A stretch of DNA of 64,000 bases from Chrysomallon squamiferum (GCA_012295275.1 CM022671.1:33572683-33636682); one strand, 5' to 3'; counted from the first letter of the stretch, positions 41,201-58,443 are shown. The notes: a model not told the origin generated them from the letters alone. A program made the numbers and translations.

Positions 41201-43022
41201 ACACAATACTTCATCCTGGCCCTGTAAGTCAGCTTTCCTAATCCACACACAATACTTCATCCTGTAAGTCAGCTTTCCTAATTCACACACAATACTTCAT
41301 CCTGTAAGTCAGCTTTCCTAATTCACACACACTACTTCACCCTGTAAGTCAGCTTTCCTAATTCACACACAATAAATTTTATAATTAACCTCAGAATATT
41401 TTTTTAATAGTTCAGTCATTTTTATCATTTTAGTTTGTTTCTTATTTTTAAAATACTGTCTTTTTTTAAAGAAATATTTATGACTTGTATATTTTTATAT
41501 TTATCAGTTCCTGACATTTAGAAGGTGGGAATGCTTTTCATAAATTGCTAAAAACTTTTTTGAATGACAGAAGTACAGCATAATGTTCAGTGCTCGTGTA
41601 CATTTAGATGTAAATATTATGGGTCCTTGCATATTATGATATTGAAACCTATCTCTATTAAAAGTAAACTAATATTATTGTTATCAAAGTTCTCTTGGGT
41701 AGTAATAATAGTTAAATGTTAATAACTGAGGATAACCACTAAACAAATATTTGTCCTGAGGTTGTTTTATTTATTTACTTTTCAGTTACCAGAGCAGTAT
41801 CAAATGATGAATCAAATGACACAGAAGAAGAAACACAAACACAAAAAGAAACACAAAGAAGGTGACAAAGGAAATACTCTTCAGGAAACACAAAGTGAGT
41901 ATTCTCATGTTTTTTTAATTATTCAGTAAAGTTTAATATATTGATACAATTCCCAATACAAATCGTTTTACGTTTGAATTGTTTCATAATGTGGTTCAGT
42001 CAATAAGTTTACCCCTTACTGAAACAGATGTATAAACTTATATAATTAGAATTATTCTTTTTTTTTAATTAAGAAACTATACATTCACAAAACAATTTAC
42101 AGGAATAACATTCATTAATATAATTTTGTTCTAGTTTCTAAAATGGCATATATATCCACTTGACATGTTTTTAAATATGATATTCCCTAAGACTGTGATG
42201 GGTTCTTGCTTAGAGGTTAATAGTCCACCTCAGGAAACAGCAGTTGAGTGCATCTGTCCTTCTTTCTTCCTGCTTAGACACCATGGCTGGGGTATCAAAT
42301 TTATGACTGTACTCTCATTTCAATGGGAAGATTTCTTACATCAAAATAACTTCCTGCACCACTGATCAATAAGCAAACATTTATATATATGCATTGGTAA
42401 TTTATTTTAAATTAGTAAAATACTCCTTGTGTTCATTAATAAATAATAATCTTCTTTTTTATTTTTTTTTGTGAAATGAATATTAAATAACTTGGACCTA
42501 TTTTAATATTTTATCTAGCTGACAACACAGCAGATGCAGAAGCAAAGAAACACAAAAAGCCAAAGAAAGACGAAGAACAAAAAGATGCAAACAGTCGAAG
42601 GAAAAAGAGAAAGGATAAAAAAAAGAAAAAGGTTTGTACAGTATGGTTTCAGTTTTTATGGTCGAGTGGGCAAGAGGTTGCCACTATGATTTTTTGTAGC
42701 AGTTATCTATAACCAAAACACATTTGATCTACATCTGGATAAGCGTTTTATTTGTTTTTGTGCAGTGTTTTTAATAAAAACAAATATTTTCAATGCTACA
42801 ATACTTAAAATCATAAATCTGGAATGAAAATTAGATAACATTTATCAACTTATTGTAATGCTATGTAAAAATAGTTGTACGTTGTAACCATTGAAAATTT
42901 ATATATTTTATAAAGATATTTCTACCTCTGTGAATGTTTATGAAGAATGTCTAATTGTATTTTGATTTGTTTTGCAGAAACACAGTCCAGAACACACATC
43001 CACTCATGGCGATACTGTATGA
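38258..43022 (+). CDS. MED19: Mediator complex subunit 19
   Basis: Six exons: 38258-38444, 38818-38974, 39418-39517, 41786-41894, 42519-42631 and 42978-43022, 236 residues. It is recognised by the conserved MED19 core: GPFYLLKDVPG, ITGSTNL, GLEHSYSKFCGKKVKDELSS, FLPHLPGNID, SLRSLIEKPPI, GLAGFRLHPGPLPEQY. The C-terminal half is the usual lysine/histidine-rich tail (KKKHKHKKKHKE, RRKKRKDKKKKKKHSPEHTS). MED19 is a nuclear head-module subunit of Mediator that links transcription factors to RNA polymerase II. The start at 38258 has A at -3 and G at +4 and is preferred over the in-frame ATG at 38252; an out-of-frame ATG at 38248 opens a short frame overlapping it. Intron 2 has a GC donor (AG/GCAAGT), and intron 3 opens with a minisatellite. 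A poly(A) signal is present at 43531. Confidence 0.95.
39502..41374 (+). repeat. Minisatellite built from the MED19 exon 3/intron 3 junction
   Basis: Roughly 45 tandem units of about 40 bases, with some of about 46. The basic unit reads CTGTAAGTCAGC, TTTCCTAATTCACACACAAT, ACTTCACC. Longer units include CCTGGCCCTGTAAGTCAG, identical to the true exon end and donor at 39508-39524. The first unit of the array is thus the coding boundary itself. Many units keep CCTGTAAGT; others have CTGTTAGT. Confidence 0.95.
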
Positions 43023-44816
43023 CAAATGTTAACACTATCTTGCCTCACCACATCTGATATGTGATATCAGCACAGACATCTATCATATCATGACCTTCAA
43101 CATCTACATCTCTTACTGAACATCCACTGATGAAGGCTTTTATGTTGACCTTCAATATTTGTGACCTCGTCATCTCATTTTTTTTTTTTTTTTTTTTTGA
43201 TCCCACTGTTGAGCATATGGAGAGACTCTTGATGTTATCTGTGTATTTTATTGTCTTCTTACCATTAGTGCGTAAATGGTCTATTTATACTGTACTGTAG
43301 GCTACCTGGTTGTTTTTAGAGAATTTTTGTTTTTGTTTTTACATTTATTTTGAAACATGACAGATATTTATGAATTAAATATATGCGTACAGATTACTTA
43401 TGATATCAAGAAAAGAGAAGAAATGAATTTTATTAAAAGTAATTATGACAGATATTAGTGGATTCTGTCATTTGTTTACAATATAATTTTTTATAATGCC
43501 AGTGGTGATAGATTCACTGATAACACAAGTAATAAAATTGATAATGTTCTAGCAATCATTTGTTTTATTTAACTGTACAAACATTAGTTGAAAACCAACT
43601 CTAATGTTAGTGATTACAAAACAAATGATGAATGAATATTTATAATAAAAAAACTTAAACATCAACACACATGTATGAAAAAAGATCTATTCATTATCGT
43701 CAATACAAATTGTAACTGACTACTCGGATTTCATACAAAAGGTATACATTATACATATATAAAATAATTGTTTTGTCAGTGTAAATTGTGCGTATTTGTC
43801 TGTGCTCCATGTACAAAATATTAGTGTTTTAATTCTGCACATCCAGAATGTGTGTACACCAAAAATCCCTGCATACAAAAATATCTGCATATATTTTATA
43901 ATCCAGCATTTATAAACCATTTGCATATTAATTGAAAAAACATACATTTTATAACTGATGGCACTGAATTACACATATTAAAGATATTTATTAGATTATA
44001 TATAATTAACTCTGCAATCTTCAAGCAGTACATCAAAAGATTATACAGTATTTCATGCAACACATATTAATCATATCAAATATATGTGACCAAAGTCATG
44101 AAACAAAGACCGGTTTCTAATGATTAACTTCCAAAGCATTTTGTGCCAAGTTCAATGATTTTCTTTCTGAAAATGTCAAGTAAAATGAATTTAGTTACCA
44201 GACTTTATATCTGACTCATATATAACAGATTGGTGTGTTCTTTCTGACAAATTTATTTACATTAAATTTGTTGTAATTATAACAACAGTTAATGCAATTA
44301 GTTATTCAAGTGTTCAACATTATTATTAATCTTTGACTGCTGTCTAGAGAGAAGCTCAATAAAGTTAATTACAATTCAAAAGATTTAGATATTTTGAATT
44401 TGTATGTCTGTAAATATATTCTGTAAAGTATTTCTGTTTTCATGTCTCGCAAAACAAACTGCATTGACCACAGAATTCAGACATGTCACCAATATCAGCA
44501 AGCTGATGGTTAAAATCTTTTATTTTTCAACACATTTTGTAGGATGCTAAAGTTCAGAATCAGGTTTTTGTATGACAAGGATAAAAACTAATATTTTACC
44601 ATTTGATGTACATGTAAACACACTCAATGTTTATTACAAACAAGTAATTAAAAGTCAGATATGTTGTTACCAAAGAACAGAAAACTTCACAATCTCAACT
44701 GCATTTATATTTCAGTTTTAAAACACTAAAGGTTTCTGTTCATGATCAGTGTACTATTGCTGAAATACACAAGACCAAAGAATATATGTTTTGGTGTGTA
44801 CAATATCCAGCAATAC
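43023..44816. other. Convergent 3' flanks of MED19 and ABHD11
   Basis: No other gene is seen. It contains the MED19 3' UTR and, on the minus strand, AATAAA motifs (TTTATT near 44518 and 44630) that could end ABHD11. Confidence 0.6.
43531..43536 (+). terminator. Candidate poly(A) signal of MED19
   Basis: AATAAA about 510 bases after the stop codon, followed by AT-rich sequence. Confidence 0.45.
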
Positions 44817-47800
44817 TTAGCTAATACTATCAAGGAATTTTAACAATATCCTTAAAAATTCTCCTGGATTTTCTGTGTGCACCCAGTGTCCAGCTGATAA
44901 TACATGTTCTATCTGTGCCCTTGGAAATAATTTCTTTATTGCAGGAATGGTCTGTTCACTGTACAGAGAAAAAAATGTGAAAATAGAAAGAAAAAAAAAT
45001 AATAAAGTAAAGTAAAAAAGTAAAGTAAAGTAAAGTATGTAAAATAAAGTAAAGTAAAGTAAAGTAAAGTAAGTAAAATAAAGTAAAGTAAAGTAAAGTA
45101 AAGTAAAGTAAAGTAAAGTAAAGTAAAGTAAAGAAATGAAATGAAAAAAAATAATAAAATAAAATAAAAACTAAAAAATTATATGTAAACAGGATAATTA
45201 TTAACTGAATATTTTAACTGCATGATTAGAGAGTAATTTTATTAATATTCAGTGCTGGGCACAGTCTATTTTTGGAAATAATAAAAATTGTAATTAATAA
45301 AAAATAAAGCTAATTTGAACAAATTATGGAATAAAATAATTTAATGTGGGGTTCATTTAAAATAAATAAAACTGTCTTACTCTTAAAATATGTGTCATTT
45401 TTATGACAAAAAGTTTTAAAAATAAATATCTTCTTACCTTATGTGATGGGAAAGACTACCTCCAATAAATAATGCATCTTTTTCATATGTAGTATTAAAC
45501 TGTGGAAACTCTAATATGTGGTTGAAGTTATCAATAATTGCATCCAGATTCAGCTTCCATTTAACTTTTCCCTCTTGCTCCACTAAATTTGTTATAAGAA
45601 ATTTCCTTACCATCTCAGACTGCAAATAAGCAATCATTTTTCAAAAATAAATATAATTTTAATCATTTAATCAGTCCTGCATTTAATTTAAAAAAAAAAA
45701 AAAACATTATTATTGATAAAAAATTGTAAAAAATCAATGTGTTATTGCTATATATGGATATAAAATATTTTTATCCCTGCTATCAAACTTTACATACAAT
45801 ATTATAATAACAAAGATTAATTAGAAACCAAGCATAAAATAAGTCAGTTGGCAGAGAGAAACATTTGTAATTCAGGAAAAAAGAGATAATTCTACCTGAA
45901 CTATAGCACTAAGATCTTCTTCAACCTGTCTACGAACAGTGGAGAGAGGTTTCCCCTCCTCTGGCACATTCTGCTTCATACGCTTGGCAAACTCAAGCAG
46001 ATCTGTTCCCACTGGACTCATAGAGGGAGAAACATCAACCACAACTAGAGCATCCACACGTTCAGGCTTAAATATAGAAAAATGATATTACACTGCATTG
46101 ACACACACACGGACAAACTGACTAAACTCTTTTTTATTTTCTACTGTACTTCCAAATAATTGTTCTTTTTTGTGTCTATTATTAAACTGTTTTTATGTGC
46201 TTTTTTTTAGGATGCCCAAACTGTTATTTGATTTTGTCACTGGAAATAATTCTTTGCTAATAATAAATATGAAAGTAATAAAATTACTCCAATAAAAAGT
46301 ATCTGTAACATTGTGTCAGAAAATAAATTTAAAAAAATAAATATCCACAGTAAACAAGCAAAAATTAAATAAATAAAAAAAATTGTAATACAAAATTTAA
46401 AAAATTTAAAAACAATGAAGGCATATTTTTAAAAGAATACCCCAAACAAATTACCTTATATCTAAGCAATTAGAATCATTAATCGTTTTCCTTATTTTGA
46501 TTGATGTTAAAGAACCAGTGTTAATAATATTCTGTCACTACATCTGGATATTCAGTTAAACATTTTAAGTAACATCTTCAAACTGTCCACATATAAATAG
46601 AAGGTATATTTTCATTTTAAGTTCAAATTTTTTAAAATTCTATTTTGAATGTAGTGTTCACAAAATCAGATAAAACAGCAGTGAAAATATAAAATAACTG
46701 CAACAAAGACAAACAACTAGTTTGCATACCACATTAAGGGCTGTTGTCATGGCAATTTTGCCTCCCAAACTGTGTCCAACAAGAATAGCACTATCCAGCC
46801 AAAGTTCATCCATTAATTTCAGGATATCCTCACTCATTACCTCATAGTTCATGACCGGATTATGCTCACTGTTGCCATGGTTTCTCACATCTACTGTTAT
46901 TACCTAACAAATGGAGACATCATAGAAAATTAGTGGAAGTACCATAAGGATTAGCTTATTGTGAACTATGCTGTGGATTTTATGACATATAAATTAACTG
47001 ATTTAATTGCATTTAAAAAAACATTTCATTATAATATATTTTATATATATATATATATATATTTTTTTTTTAATTATCAGTGTGTTAAAATTCTAACTTA
47101 AAATGACAAGAAGACTGATGATTGATAACTCTTCATAATTATACAAACAACTAAACCTTGTGAAAAGCACAAGCATACTTCTTATGCATGGCTTGACTGG
47201 TACCTGTAGATTAAGTGATGCATGCTGACACCTGGTAAAATTAATAGATATCATTCATCAAAAAATTATAATTTCTACTGCTATTATTTCGATATTCTAT
47301 GGACATGTATCTTTTTATAATAGCTAATTTACAAATTAGGTAAATTATATTAGATTTGAATTATATTATTATTAAAATAAATAAACAACAGCAACAATAA
47401 AATAATAATAAAAATAAATAATAAAATCAAATAAAAATCAAACTGACGTACCTTCCTGCCAGTTTTTTTAACCAGATTCTTAGACAATGTGTGCCAGTTG
47501 AGTTTTGATCCAAATAATCCATGCAGGACGAGTAAAGGTGGACTTGCAGAAAATTCTGAAGTACCATTTTCGTTTTGTTCATCAATGTGATATGCCAGTT
47601 TTACAGCATTTCTGAAACATAATTAACACCATAAAGTGATAAACGATATAAATTATATCCTATTTTAACACTTTTTTAACAGTGTTCGTCAACAGAGTGA
47701 AACAAAATACTTTTTAGCACAAATAATCACTAACAACAACAGTAATAAAGAAAAGATAAACAAACACACAAACAATAGTGTTGACGCTTTAGCTGATCAC

Positions 47801-47927
47801 TACAAAATCTAATAATAATTATTCTTTCATGCGTGACCTTTCAGTGTTATCTTTACCTGTAATCTGATGCACATCGACAAGTCACTGACCGCGTGGCAAA
47901 CGAAAACAAATTCAGTGTTTTAAACAT
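44817..47927 (-). CDS. ABHD11: Alpha/beta hydrolase, ABHD11 orthologue
   Basis: Six minus-strand exons: 47927-47857, 47611-47452, 46903-46730, 46066-45896, 45619-45438 and 44958-44817. All borders and phases agree and give 299 residues. The N-terminus is short, basic and hydroxyl-rich without acidic residues (MFKTLNLFSFATRSVTCR), typical of a mitochondrial targeting peptide. Fold motifs come in order: LHGLFGSKLNW (oxyanion region), VITVDVRNHGNSEHNP, nucleophile elbow VGHSLGGK (Ser), VVVDVSPSM (probable acid residue, by analogy with bacterial YbfF), LVEQEGKVKWKLNLDAI, FIGGSLS, and SAGHWVHTENP (His). This wording matches ABHD11, a mitochondrial matrix hydrolase reported to support lipoylated 2-oxoglutarate dehydrogenase. 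The catalytic residues are all present. Confidence 0.93.
45003..45134. repeat. (AAGTA)n pentanucleotide repeat
   Basis: Tandem AGTAA/AAGTA units with a few interruptions, in the last intron of ABHD11. Confidence 0.9.
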
Positions 47928-48321
47928 AATCCTACTTTTATCTTTTTCATGCACGTATTCAGTGGAATGTATTGAAACCTCTAAAGAAACAGAAGATTAC
48001 TATGGCGAATGTCACAAGCAAGACAACTTATAAACTGTGATTATACTGCTGTGCAATGTAGCTCTGCAGACGATATATTGTTGTAAACAAACACATCCCG
48101 GAAGGAAGAGTGAGTCATACTGCGCAAGTCAGAAGAACAATAATATATTCTAGAAAGTTTTTATTATTCATTGTAAATAGCTCTACTGAGACTTTGTTGA
48201 AAATAATATCTAAAAATAATCGCTATAAGCCAATTTCAACCAGATACCCTGCTTGTTTCTTAAAAATTATCCAAATATATGTACTGAATGTATTTCAAAC
48301 ATTACCTAAAAGAAACATAAA

Positions 48322-48325
<4 letters not shown>

Positions 48326-48375
<50 letters not shown>
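48326..48375. repeat. (AAT)n microsatellite
   Basis: Pure AAT run upstream of ABHD11. Confidence 0.9.
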
Positions 48376-48376
<1 letters not shown>

Positions 48377-48466
48377 CATGCTAGTTCAGTTTGAATCTAG
48401 GAAAAAAAGTCACAATTTTTAATTAAGAAATATATTAGCAATGAAAGATAGATCAAATACATTTTG

Positions 48467-48949
48467 TCAGAGTTTTTTGTTAATGTTCTTTGATTTTAAT
48501 GTTGGTGGTTTAGGCCGTTGGTTGTGAAGGTACTGCAGAAGGTAGAAGTGCAGTATGTCATCGTCACATTGACTCACAGCATGGGCAAAGATCTGGCCTG
48601 GCTTGTCATGGGTCCTGGCAGCCTGATCTTTCATCAACTTGCATATTGTGGCAAGACAGACATGTGTCTGATCTGCAGCATGGCTGTGGGGTTGAACTGC
48701 TTCTGAGTGCTCTCTCTGTAAGTCTGTTATCACAGAACCTCGACAATTACCAATAGATCTTTTGATGCATTTCCACCACACCTTTGTCTTGTGAGTTGCA
48801 TGTTTGGTATACAAAAACCGCTCATAACAGATTTTGTTACCACCCTTATTGCTGTGAAAAACTTCCATATTAAACATACTTCTGATACTAGAGCAAGCTG
48901 GAGAATATATAGTGAAACACATTTTACCCTGGGACATTTTATAAAGCAT
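48467..48949 (-). CDS. FLYWCH-type zinc finger protein, single exon
   Basis: An open frame of 160 residues from an ATG at 48949. Residues about 27-90 match a FLYWCH finger: FHSNKGGNKICYERFLYTKH, WWKCIKRSIGNCRGSVIT, then a HSH-type ending with AADQTH. The rest (PGQIFAHAVSQCDDDILHFY) recalls proteins that accompany MULE-like transposons in invertebrates, but no transposase is next to it. Minor departures from consensus are expected. It is either a small host FLYWCH protein or an open relic of a transposon-borne gene; the lack of stops favours fairly recent function. Confidence 0.6.
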   Translation of the reverse strand: MLYKMSQGKMCFTIYSPACSSIRSMFNMEVFHSNKGGNKICYERFLYTKHATHKTKVWWKCIKRSIGNCRGSVITDLQREHSEAVQPHSHAADQTHVCLATICKLMKDQAARTHDKPGQIFAHAVSQCDDDILHFYLLQYLHNQRPKPPTLKSKNINKKL

Positions 48950-50879
48950 TTACAATAGGAAGTCCTTAGTTTTAAAATCCATCGTAATCAGTAAGCTAGA
49001 CAAGCATCACCCCTTCACAATACGAAGCCTCTTTCTTTAATCTAACCTGACCTAATCAATAAGCTTAACAATTACCCCATGCATACTATGATGCCACATT
49101 CAATACTTTACAAACCCATACATTTTGTTAAATACAAATTTTGACTTTTTTTCCTACACTAAATTGTGACTTTTTTCTGTACATTAAAATCAACAGAAAG
49201 TAGTACTGGTGATGATGGCAGTGATAGTAGCAGTAACAAATAAACAAATAAATAACAAACACAAGTTTCTCTGTTGTACACTGCTTTATTCTGCTATGTA
49301 CACAATGGGGCCAATTCACTGCAGCTTCAGACAAATGACAATAACACTTATATTTGCATACACTCTTCTAAACCAGTTACATCTTTGCTCTATGTTACAT
49401 AATGTGTATTTACCAATGTCCCAGCATGGTTTACATAGTTTGGAAAATAAAGCTGTAGCAAATTTCAGTTTTATGATATTTAAATATATTGATTCAAACA
49501 AAAAGCCTCAATTTTATATACTTTTAACATACAGTTTATTGTTAACATCCAATCTTTATTAATAATGAAGTATGATAATAAAATAAAACTTTTGTGCTTT
49601 TTCAGTATGTCACTTATTACATAAAATTTTTAAAATTAACACCCTATACTTCTTGCATAAAAAATTATTAAAATAAAAACAGTCAAATTGATTTACTCAA
49701 TTTATTTTATCTACCAGTCTGTCTGTCTCTCTCTCTGTCATATTATTATTTTTCTTTTTGTTTATACTGCTATATGAAAAAACAAACAAAATGGCAAACT
49801 GTAAACTCCATATATCCCTAAAATTAATATTTAATGTAATTGTTTTATTAAACACTGATCTGCGTAACAACTAAGATATCTACATGGAACATATAAAATA
49901 TATTCAGGCTTTCTGTTCATACCACTGCATGTATACTCTAATGTATTTTGTGGAAGTATGTAAATCTTACAATCACAGAAAACAGAGAAATATATTATGC
50001 ATAAAGACAAATGAAATAAATGAGGAGAGGTAATTAACAATGTCATTTAGAACATTTTCTAATACAATTATTTGTTCCTGTATAACTATCATTGACAATG
50101 AAAATAACAGTGAAAAATAAAGTCAGCTATTGATGAGTTGTTCAGTGACCTGGATCTAACTCACATTTACATCAAAGAAATTATATCGTACATGCTTTAG
50201 ATAAATTATGAAATTTATTTTCATAATGTCTTTTTTTTTGGTGTACCCACTATTCATTGGCAGTTCAAATAAACTTTTAAGGGTGAAAAAAATAAATAAA
50301 ATAAAAATAAAAATAATAATAAATATATAAATAAACTACATTTTATTTATAGTGAAATAATAAAAACAGCAGAATATTTTCTGAATGATACAGAACACAA
50401 TTCAGTGAGTTTGAAAGTTTGAAAAATAATTTCATTTTTTGACCTTAAAAAATGTGGACATAATAACCATTAGTAAAGGCAAGAAAAACATTTTTCTAAA
50501 ATATTTTAAATATTTAAAAAATGTTTCTGTAGCAAACTATTTAAAAATAATGACAGATTTCACTAATAATGCTTTCTCTGTTTAGCTTTTTAAATTTAAA
50601 ATCTTTTCCTCAACTTTACATTAAGTTTGTATAAACATGTTGCATGCTTACAAATTATAACATTTTTGTTTAATAAAGACTAGTAATAATAAATTCAACT
50701 TTCACTACAGTAAAGCAAAATATTTCTTACAAATACTGAAAAGTTTCAAATTGGTAACTATTACAAAATTATAGTAAATAAATATAGAAAAAAATAAGTT
50801 TATAAATTTATAAATTTCTGCTATAAAATGCAAGTTAATATAAACAACTATAATACTTTTCATCTGTGTACTGGTGTCA

Positions 50880-50941
<62 letters not shown>

Positions 50942-53900
50942 AAATAAAAGTAATAATACCGGTAATATACATAATCACAGAAGACATTGTTTTAAAAAGA
51001 TAAAATAATATATTTAAAGATTTCTGTTTTAATAATATTAAATAATAATAATAATAATAATTACTACCATCATATCAATACTATTTTTAAAATAAATGTT
51101 CACATTCTTAGGAAGAAAATAAAATAACATTTACAAATAAACTTAATTTTTTGAATTTATCAAAACAAGTGATTAACACTCTATTAAGTATATCATATTA
51201 AACAGAGCTGATAGGCTATCATAACCTTCCCACCATAACAAAGATATGTGATGTGAATTTGAAATGTTAAAAAACAATAAACAAATTTCTTTGTGGTCTG
51301 TGTTAATTTTGAAAAAAACTAAATATTCCTGGTAATATTAAACAACATATTTATTTGCATTTTATTAAACAATATATTTGTTGAATTTTATTAAACAACA
51401 TATTTATTTGCAACATATTAAACAATAATGATATCTGTCTATGAATGAACAATATTAAACATGGGTTCGAACGGATAACTGGTTCAAAAATTTTATGTAT
51501 TTTTTGTGCAGTTTTCTGATACATTTAACAATGAAATCTCACTACTATGAATCTGCAGTAATATCAAGTATGATAATCTATGATTACACATTTAATGTAA
51601 TTAACAAATAATGATTGGAATGCAAAAAGAAATGATGAAGCAGTTATCAACATCAGAATGTGATATTTTGAGATAGAAACAACTCTGAATTACAGTGTTT
51701 TGTAAAGATAACAGAGATTGAATGGTCAGTGTTGGAAATCTGATTCAATAATTTTCTAATTCTTTGTTCATCTTCAATGTACCTGAGGCTGTTTTACATA
51801 TTCCTGTTTACTTATTTTGATGTTTATAAAAATGAAAAGTTATTACTGATTTGTTTAAACTGACAATGTTTGTTTTTATGTTAATTTCAAACACAAAATT
51901 TATGTTGGCATTACAGAATGATTATTAGAACTAATTCCATTTTGTAAAAGGCGGAATTGTTGAAAATCCTTGGATGTAACAAATTCAAAGCAAACAATAA
52001 TAAAAAAAAATAATAATAAAATAAAACCTATGTAATTAAATGAATGTTACTGTTTCTGCAATATTTTTGGCCAGAGGCAGAACTTAAAGCAATTCTGGCT
52101 TCATATTAACATAAAAGTAAAAAGATTATCAAATTAATTTCTAGCAAAATGAAAAAAACAGTTGGTTAGATTACTAACAGTATATTCTTGTACTCAAATA
52201 TTTACTTCCAAATAATACATTTATATATCAATGATTCAAATAGAATAAATAAATAATAATACTTGATAAATATAATTTTTATAGAAATGGACACCAACAC
52301 TGTAACATGAAAAAGATCAACATTAATATGTTGCGTTTTTTCTTGCAAAGTTTTAGTAAACAGACATTATTAAATTCTATTTACATTTCTCATTTTCAAA
52401 TAATCTTGTGACAAATATCTATCTGTATATAAATAGCAGCAGTCAATAGTCTAAGCAGTAACATATTTAGTCTACTTTAAATTCACACATCTTAAGCAAA
52501 GTCGATAATATTTTAAGTAGCATAGACTATTAATAAGCGACAATAAATATCTGAACAATTTCTAATAGTCTTTAAAACTATATTACCTATCAAAATATAT
52601 ATATATATATTTTTTTTTTTCAGTCATTATTAGGCAAAAGCAAACCTCCACAGTTAATATTAAATGTAGTTTAAAAACAAAAGGAAAAAAAGTAGCTATG
52701 CAGAAATACTGAAAATGAAATTTCCAAGCCATATTATTTATTGATAAGATATGCATATGTTATAAACAGCATGTATTATGAATAAAACGCAACAATATAA
52801 CAGAATAATGTTACAGATAGTGTTAGACTAACAATATCACTTCAATCTAGACAGTTTTATTTAAAACTTTGATTTTCAAGTATGGAGAAAGAAAAAGGCA
52901 TCTTGTTAAAAAGAAAATATTCATTTCTTGCATGCTTGTGGTAACATAAATGGTTGTGGTAAGAAAGGCCGACTTTTTATTATGAGCTAAAACTCGTATA
53001 ACAAAAAAAAAAATAAAAAATAAAATAATAATAATAATAATAATAAAATAATTAAGGAAAATGATTAAAGGTCTTGTAAAAAAAAAGTAAAAAATATTTA
53101 ATGTGTTTCACATTCTATGATCTGCTGTCTGTATGTGTGTAAATCTGATAAATTACATAAAGATTTTACAAAAATATTTTGCTGTCTTTTTCTTTTTCTT
53201 ACATTTCTGAAGTTCTACTCCTGGTACATGTATAATGATTACATGCATCACTCTGTTAATTAAGATTATTATTATTTTTTAATATCCAGCTTTTGAGCTA
53301 ATAAATCTTAAATACTTTAAAGACTTTATTGAAAATAATTTCTTCCAACAATAAAACAGTAAAATCTCCCCATATGAAATCACACTTAGTATCAAAATTA
53401 TAAAAAAACAATGAAAATAAATATTACATCAGGATGTTTAATATTTATATTATCTAATTTAGACAGTTACTTTATTTATTTATTTCTAAACATAGAAATA
53501 TATATTGAAAAAGTAATAAAAAATAAAATAAAAATGTAATTAAGTAATAAAGTAATAACAAAAAATACTAATAGTAATATATATATATATTTTTTAAATT
53601 AAAAATTTAAAAATTATGAGGTGTAAGTTCTTTAAATAAAAATTTACGAATGGTAAAAATCAAAACCCTACTCAATGGTTACTTCTAATATACTTTTACC
53701 ATGGTAACCAATGGCTACCTAAGTTGTGTTACTGTTTTATCATCTAGTCATGTTCATTATTCAATACTATTACTATCATTGTTCTGTTCTTCAATACTAT
53801 TACTATCATTGTCCTATTCTTCAGATCTAATTGTCAGTCATGTAAACAGGTACTTTAAGAAACCTTTCTGTTTACATTGCCATATTATTTTTCTTTTTTT

Positions 53901-55283
53901 TTCCTTTTTGTGACATTGCTACATTTTTGGCAACAATGTTTTTGTTTTTCATTTTTTACGTTGCTACATCATAATAAACATAACCTTTGTAAAACTTGAA
54001 ACACAAATTTAAGGCAGATAAAGACAAAAGCTATGTTTATTTCTTTCTTCTAAGATTATTTTTTTGTTATAAACAGCAACAACAATGGTAAAAATAATAA
54101 TAAAAATAATAATAATAATAATATTACTACTACTACTACTAATAATAAAAATAGTAATAATAATAATTATAATAATTAACTTAAAAAATAAAAAAATAAT
54201 ACATTTGGATAAATGCTCTGGTTTAATAATTAACAAATTCATTATCCTACAAAATGTGTATTTTTCTTTAACAGACTTCGAAATTTTGGGTTCATGGTCC
54301 AGCCATAGGCAAAACAAAAATAAAGTTACAAATATTCTGCCTGCCTAAAATGCATGGCCTTTTCCTTTTAAAGAAGACATATACACACACTGACATATAT
54401 ACAGATCTATTTACAAAGAAATTTATAAATTTGGTTTAAATGTACATGAAACTTTGTTGCTACAAGAGTGATAATAACTGAATTATTAAGTATCAAACTG
54501 GACCATCTGATTCTCTGACTGCAGGACATATAAACTCTATAGGGTTATCTACTGTTTGTCATGGTTAACTTTAGTCTATTCAGTTAACAATATACTCAAT
54601 ATGTTGTAATTAATATGAAATGTTTCAATTAGATTTTGTTAAAAAAAAATTTTAAACTTATAAAGGAACAAGAAGAGTTTTATCTTTTATGTGTTTGTTT
54701 TTTTATGTTTAATAACTAAGAAGAAAAAATGGAAAATAATTTCAAATATTTGTTAGTTGTGAAGAAAATGAATAATAAAAATAGCATAAAGTCATACAGT
54801 TTAGTAAAATGTCATTTTGTTTATACAAATACTATATAAAAACAATAATAATAATAATAATAATCAAATAATAATAAATACTGAAGTGCTAAACATTTCT
54901 CTTTCCTAGATACCATATTCCTTTAATAGCTCTACCATGAAACTTACAAATGCCCATTTACAGTTGAACACACACATACCTACTTACTTTTGTTTGCATT
55001 ATTGTAAATATGTATGTTTGTGTGTATGACAGTATGTATGTGTGTATGTAGAAAGGTAAATTACAGCAAGTTTAGAGTTTACCCACTCCATCTATACATG
55101 GAATGCTTTATAATACTTTCTCATCTCAAAACATCAACATTTTGTTCATGGTCCTTTTAACAATTTCACTGTCACAGGATATAGTATTTTTTTGTCTGAT
55201 GTCTTGTGTCTACATCAGGTGCCCAATTATGACTGAATTATTATTATTATTATTATTATACAAGTATCTACAATTGTCTAAAA
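48950..55283. other. Long gene-poor region
   Basis: About 6 kb with no recognisable coding sequence. It is AT-rich, with (AAT)n runs (50882-50939 and shorter ones near 51045 and 54100). Part of it could be a long 3' UTR of RAB35, which is transcribed toward it, but no signal settles this. Confidence 0.5.
50882..50939. repeat. (AAT)n microsatellite
   Basis: Pure AAT run in the gene-poor region. Confidence 0.9.
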
Positions 55284-58348
<3,065 letters not shown>

Positions 58349-58443
58349 TATCTTCGAAATAAATTGTTAAAAACGTTCAAGGAAGTGATCAACAACATTC
58401 AGGGGAGGACAAAACGGAAGTACTTTGAGGTATTCCGCGCATG

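Noticed and set aside
39502-41374. CRISPR-like array of regular repeats
   Set aside because: Units are directly tandem with no unique spacers and lie in an animal gene intron; it is a minisatellite.
51455-51490. GGGTTCGAAC words suggesting a tRNA or tRNA-derived SINE
   Set aside because: No matching acceptor or anticodon stems or second promoter box could be found around them.
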